Assembly: GCA_965237775.1 (NCBI GenBank)
Contig: OZ250155.1
Location: 558,001 to 622,000, forward strand
Origin: CATOSP01 sp965237775
Lineage (GTDB): Bacteria > Chloroflexota > Dehalococcoidia > Lucifugimonadales > UBA3495
Length of the DNA stretch: 64,000 nucleotides
Reading direction: 5' to 3'
Shown here: piece after piece, positions 60,760 to 64,000 of the stretch
Position numbering within the stretch: the stretch's first letter is position 1
Layout of the letters: the number at the start of each line of letters is the position of its first letter
Made by a program: the position numbers and the translations under genes
Notes under the pieces: generated by a model
Told to the model about the DNA's origin: nothing
What the model saw: only the letters and a program-made list of their open reading frames with translations
The model's database searches: none

Positions 60760-61058
60760 GGCTGGGGCGTTTGACGTTCGCCAATCGGAGGCTGTCTCGG
60801 AACCCCGAACTGTGCTCGGCGCAAAGTTCATCTGAGTTTCCGGTCAGAGGTTCTTGGGAATTTTAGCTTCGAGTCCGACTTCGCAACGAAGCCACGGAGA
60901 CCTACGAGGACCTCCTTAAATCCGTAACCGACGTCTTTACGGTGGTCTCTTCATGATCTGGTCCTAGAATATGGTTAGAAAGGATTCGGTAGAGCCAAAC
61001 TTTGACATGCCTAGAGCTGGGGTTTAGATTCCTACCCCGATACCCGCACCTCAATCTA
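60760..61058. other. Non-coding spacer
   Basis: About 300 bases before the IS1380; no gene or site recognised. Confidence 0.35.
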
Positions 61059-62786
61059 CTTAGCCCGAATCCACCGGTGGACACCGATGGACGGCGTGAG
61101 GACAGCGGAAGGGGGGTGAGGAAGTTACAGGCGCGATGATCCGGGCTCGAATTTGGGTAGACGGGAGGCTGGCGGCGGTCTGCAGGCGCTTTGGGGGGCG
61201 CCGATGGCGGCTTACAGTGGCTGTGGTGAGGGGGATGGCGGGATAGGACACGGCAAGAGGCGCTCGCGGACCGGACTGGCGCGAGTTGGCGGGGCGTTCG
61301 GTTGGCCGGATGGCGGGTCAGTAGCGGACAGGAGCAATCAGGCTGGGAGTGGAATGGCTCGCAGTCGGGCCAGGGCGCGACTGAACTGGGTTTCCCATGG
61401 CCAGCGCTGGGGAAGATGCAGGGTGATCCGGCGTGCCGAGCGGGTGATCCGTCCGGCCAAGGCAAAGACCCGTCGTCTGAGGGTCTTGGTGGTCACGATC
61501 TGCTGACCCAGGCCGATGCGGGCTGTCCAGCGGGCCAGGTTGTGGGCCATCACCTGTACCGCCAGCCAGGCGCCGTTGGCAGCGAAGCGGCCCGAGGGGA
61601 GATGGTTCAGCCCCACGCCGTACTTGAGGTCGCGTATCGCATTCTCGATCTCGGCGTGGCGGCGGTGGTCAGCCTCCAGTTCCAGGGTCTCTCCGTCCCG
61701 GTCGGTGATGAAGCCGTGATAGCTGTAGGTGGCGAAGAGAGCCAGTTGGGAACCGGGCGCCGGCTTCACCCGCCGGACGATGAGCCGCACCGGCGCGGCG
61801 TCGGGCTCACTCTGGAAGGGGGTGTAGGTGGTCTCGGCCACATCGGCGCCGTCCATCCAGTAGGGAATCGGCGTCCAGTCCTCTTCGGGTATCGCCTCGA
61901 TGAGATTCCGCAGGCGGGTGCGCTGGCGGATGGTGATGGAGAAGCGGACATCCATCCGGCGGCAGACGGCGACCACGGCGTGGGTATAGAAGCCGCTGTC
62001 GGCCCGCACCGTGAGTTGGCCCCTGGCTCCGCCGTAGCGCACCCGCCCCACCGTTTCACGCAGGAAGTGGGCGGCGCCGCGGGCGGTGTAGGCCCGGCCC
62101 TCGCGCAGGCGGGCCATCAGCACGTCGCCGGTTCCGGCGGCGACGGCCAGCAGCGGGTGATAGCCCCGCGCACCGGTGTAGCCGTGGTGGCGAGCTCCTT
62201 CCTTGGCCAGTCCGTAGGTCTCGCAGATGGTGGAGTCCAGGTCGATGGTCAGGGGCCCGTCGCCGGGTCCGGCCCCAGCCTCCCAGGCCCGGGCCAGCAA
62301 CTGGCGGCTCACCCGGTCCAGTTGGCGGACGTGGCCCCACCGGAAACTGCGCAGGAAGGTGCCCAAGGTGGAGGGCGCCTTGACTACACTGCCCAGGGTG
62401 CAGGCTGTCCTGCCGGTGCGCAACACATCGGCATCGTCGATGCAGTCGCCGCCCGCCAGCGCGGAAGCCACCAGCGTCATGATCTTGTCGCCGGTGTTGG
62501 CTCGGCCTGGGGCCCAGCCCAGGTCCAAGTGCCGGTCAACCAGTTGGGGCAGGCCCAGGTGCAAGGCCAACGTGGCGGGAAGGATCAGCCCGGCATTGTT
62601 GACCAGGCGGTGGTCGTCGAAGGCGATGTGGATGCCGTCGGGGTGGTTGCGTGGTAGCATCTATTGGGTGCTCCTTGTTTCTGGTTGGTTTTCTGTCTCG
62701 AAAACCATTATCCCAGATGCACAGGAGCACTTTCTTACCCATTCAACCCGCCGCGACACTCACCTTTTCGGTGGATTCGGGCTTAG
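61059..62786 (-). mobile_element. IS1380-family insertion sequence
   Basis: Inverted ends CTTAGCCCGAATCCACCG on the left and, from the right, CTAAGCCCGAATCCACCG (one mismatch). Exact limits uncertain; I find no target duplication. One full transposase on the minus strand. The right end lies directly after the Nudix gene's stop codon. Confidence 0.8.
61338..62660 (-). CDS. IS1380-family transposase
   Basis: 440 aa, full-length for the family. Catalytic Asp in LTIDLDSTICETYG, second Asp in TVRADSGFY, Glu in the HAEIENAIRDLKYG helix near the end, all in the expected order. Start MLPRNHPDGIHIAFDDHRLV. Appears functional. Confidence 0.92.
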   Translation of the reverse strand: MLPRNHPDGIHIAFDDHRLVNNAGLILPATLALHLGLPQLVDRHLDLGWAPGRANTGDKIMTLVASALAGGDCIDDADVLRTGRTACTLGSVVKAPSTLGTFLRSFRWGHVRQLDRVSRQLLARAWEAGAGPGDGPLTIDLDSTICETYGLAKEGARHHGYTGARGYHPLLAVAAGTGDVLMARLREGRAYTARGAAHFLRETVGRVRYGGARGQLTVRADSGFYTHAVVAVCRRMDVRFSITIRQRTRLRNLIEAIPEEDWTPIPYWMDGADVAETTYTPFQSEPDAAPVRLIVRRVKPAPGSQLALFATYSYHGFITDRDGETLELEADHRRHAEIENAIRDLKYGVGLNHLPSGRFAANGAWLAVQVMAHNLARWTARIGLGQQIVTTKTLRRRVFALAGRITRSARRITLHLPQRWPWETQFSRALARLRAIPLPA

Positions 62787-62788
62787 GT

Positions 62789-63457
62789 TCAGGGCTTAAT
62801 CCCCATATCGTTGGCCCTCTTAACGATATCTTGGACATGCGCGTCCACCGGCAGATCGTCCCAGCCGTTCCACCATTTGTAGTCGTCCAGCTCGCTTCGC
62901 TGCAGCTTTACCTTGGTGTCGGGGGCGATCTCGACCCTAACCACGTCATGGTTATTGACTTTACCCCGGTGCTCAAATAGGTACTCCGCACTTAACCCCA
63001 CGAGCCGAGTCTCTTCGTAGACCTCCCGAACGGCTGCCGCTACCGCAGGTTCACCGTGGTTTATCCCTCCTCCTGGGAGGGAGTATTGATGCTTCCCCTT
63101 GTCCCGCACGAGAAGATACTTTCCGCGGTGAATCACGAGGGCAGTAGCTCTTCGGCGTTTCGCCGTACTGTGGTGACCGTCTGAGTTTGACTTCCCCCCT
63201 CGCAGTCGACGGTAGACATCCACAATCGGCCCACCGTGGCCTCGACGCACGATGCGATACCGGAAGTTCTTTCCCTTCAGTTCGTAGGATTTGCCATCCG
63301 CTGCGGCGTCGGCCATCGACATTTGTGACATGGCCGTTTTGACCCAATCCGGGACTCCTCCCATGTCTTCGCTAGAGTAGTTATAGCCTCCGATACGAGA
63401 CCAACCACTTTCGACCACTAGGGCCTCCTGGAGATCAAAGTCAAACTTCGGTGTCAA
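62789..63457 (-). CDS. Nudix hydrolase
   Basis: About 222 aa from a TTG start (uncertain). Nudix box at residues 130-152: GG-I-N-HGEPAVAAAVREVYEET, with REVYEE matching the RE-x-x-EE core. An N-terminal extension of about 100 aa holds a KSYELKGKNFRYRI strand region of unknown fold. It would hydrolyse nucleoside diphosphates linked to another moiety. Its stop is 3 bases from the IS1380 end, so the C-terminus may be slightly altered. Role in the host unknown. Confidence 0.85.
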   Translation of the reverse strand: MTPKFDFDLQEALVVESGWSRIGGYNYSSEDMGGVPDWVKTAMSQMSMADAAADGKSYELKGKNFRYRIVRRGHGGPIVDVYRRLRGGKSNSDGHHSTAKRRRATALVIHRGKYLLVRDKGKHQYSLPGGGINHGEPAVAAAVREVYEETRLVGLSAEYLFEHRGKVNNHDVVRVEIAPDTKVKLQRSELDDYKWWNGWDDLPVDAHVQDIVKRANDMGIKP

Positions 63458-64000
63458 TGTAGTTTATTTCCAAGCAATGATTATTCCTTACTAGCGGGGT
63501 CGCGGCCAACCGGCGCGGTCCCGGTTTCACCCTCATAATCGCCGCCTGGTAGCGCTTGATCCTCCCCAGCTGACTATTGTGTCCAAGTGTATAGGTTCTT
63601 ACCGGATGGAGCCAAGCGCGTACTAACCGCCGCGCCAGGCAGAGAACCACAGGGGGATTGCCGGACAGTCCTATACAAAGCGGTCCTTTTTGTAGCGGTC
63701 CTTTTGTATAGGTTGGGGTTGGCATCCATTCGTTGGGTCATTCCTACGTGGGGCACCTATTCTTGCACGGCGTCCCGATCAGTTACCTGTCGAGGTGGTT
63801 GGGCACCAGTCCATTCAAACAACGTTTGTCCATTTGGAATTAGTCCCGGACCCGGCTGGCCGCCTTGCCTTGGTACCATAACCGACCGGCTTCCGCTCCA
63901 GGATTTGTCCCCTTTCGAGGGAACGTGCGATCTGGAGTCCTGTCGACTTAAGCGGGTTGCCTTCGACCTCACTCGAGCCCCCAGAGATATGCAGGCATGA
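63458..64000. other. Non-coding end of window with TATAC inverted repeats
   Basis: No gene I can support. 63583-63596 (CCAAGTGTATAGGT) and 63670-63712 (CCTATACAAA facing CCTTTTGTATAGG, with an internal CGGTCCTTTT repeat) match the motifs at 26136-26256. Possible recombination or regulatory sites. Confidence 0.4.

Noticed and set aside
61302..62657. 451-aa plus-strand frame opposite the IS1380 transposase
   Set aside because: It is the complement of a well-conserved transposase and has no recognisable protein features.
63587..64000. Plus-strand open frame at the right edge
   Set aside because: No ribosome site, no homology pattern, composition like surrounding non-coding DNA.

Overview
The window is about 64 kb of GC-rich bacterial DNA. 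It holds one large integrated mobile element, debris of a second related copy, and many insertion sequences. A Chloroflexota host is my best guess (a DUF5679-like zinc protein, fused DppBC permeases, a CCA-encoding tRNA-Val gene, overall protein style), but no ribosomal or other marker gene is present and the assignment is inference.

Layout. (1) 1-11 kb: a truncated, mostly inverted second copy of the element (four membrane/structural-type genes on the + strand, one with two frameshifts, plus a relic at 6.9-7.2 kb), cut up by degenerate IS1182-, IS630- and IS5-type elements and a MITE. (2) 11-20 kb: a minus-strand replication/regulation block. It has many small genes joined by ATGA/TAATG overlaps and very short coupled ORFs, a protein with tandem Myb-like helix-turn-helix repeats, an iteron-rich putative origin (16.47-16.76 kb), a CHC2/TOPRIM/P-loop primase-helicase, a strong terminator, and an excisionase-like protein. 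(3) 20-34 kb: tRNA-Val, a decayed tRNA, an IS66 copy with a perfect 8-bp target duplication, two tyrosine recombinases, a three-gene TIGR04255-type cassette, a fused DppB-DppC permease, META-domain and other lipoproteins, a second MITE, and an IS630 with an apparent programmed frameshift. (4) 35-58 kb: one long minus-strand operon-like run of 15 genes. It starts with membrane and cadherin/fibronectin-like surface proteins, continues through a set of small membrane proteins, and ends with two giant proteins (1496 and 1928 aa) and a P-loop ATPase resembling Zot-type assembly ATPases. (5) 58-64 kb: an integrase-like gene lacking canonical residues, a serine recombinase, another MITE, an IS1380 and a Nudix hydrolase.

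How the genes may work together. The primase-helicase, iterons, excisionase-like protein and recombinases look like the replication and integration half of a virus or plasmid-like element. The 35-58 kb run looks like a structural, secretion or assembly half: surface adhesins with signal peptides and TM anchors, a P-loop ATPase, and a multidomain protein ending in an R-S-ExE ADP-ribosyltransferase fold preceded by two HipA/PI-kinase-like domains. I recognise no capsid, terminase, relaxase, portal or tail gene, so whether it is a virus, a conjugative element or a toxin-delivery system is open.

A 13-bp sequence, GGTAGCGCCTAAC, sits at gene junctions of the element and is also embedded in frame (as Val-Ala-Pro-Asn) at inter-repeat borders of the 1496-aa protein. 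Four short hairpin inserts of one family break the two oldest transposase genes.
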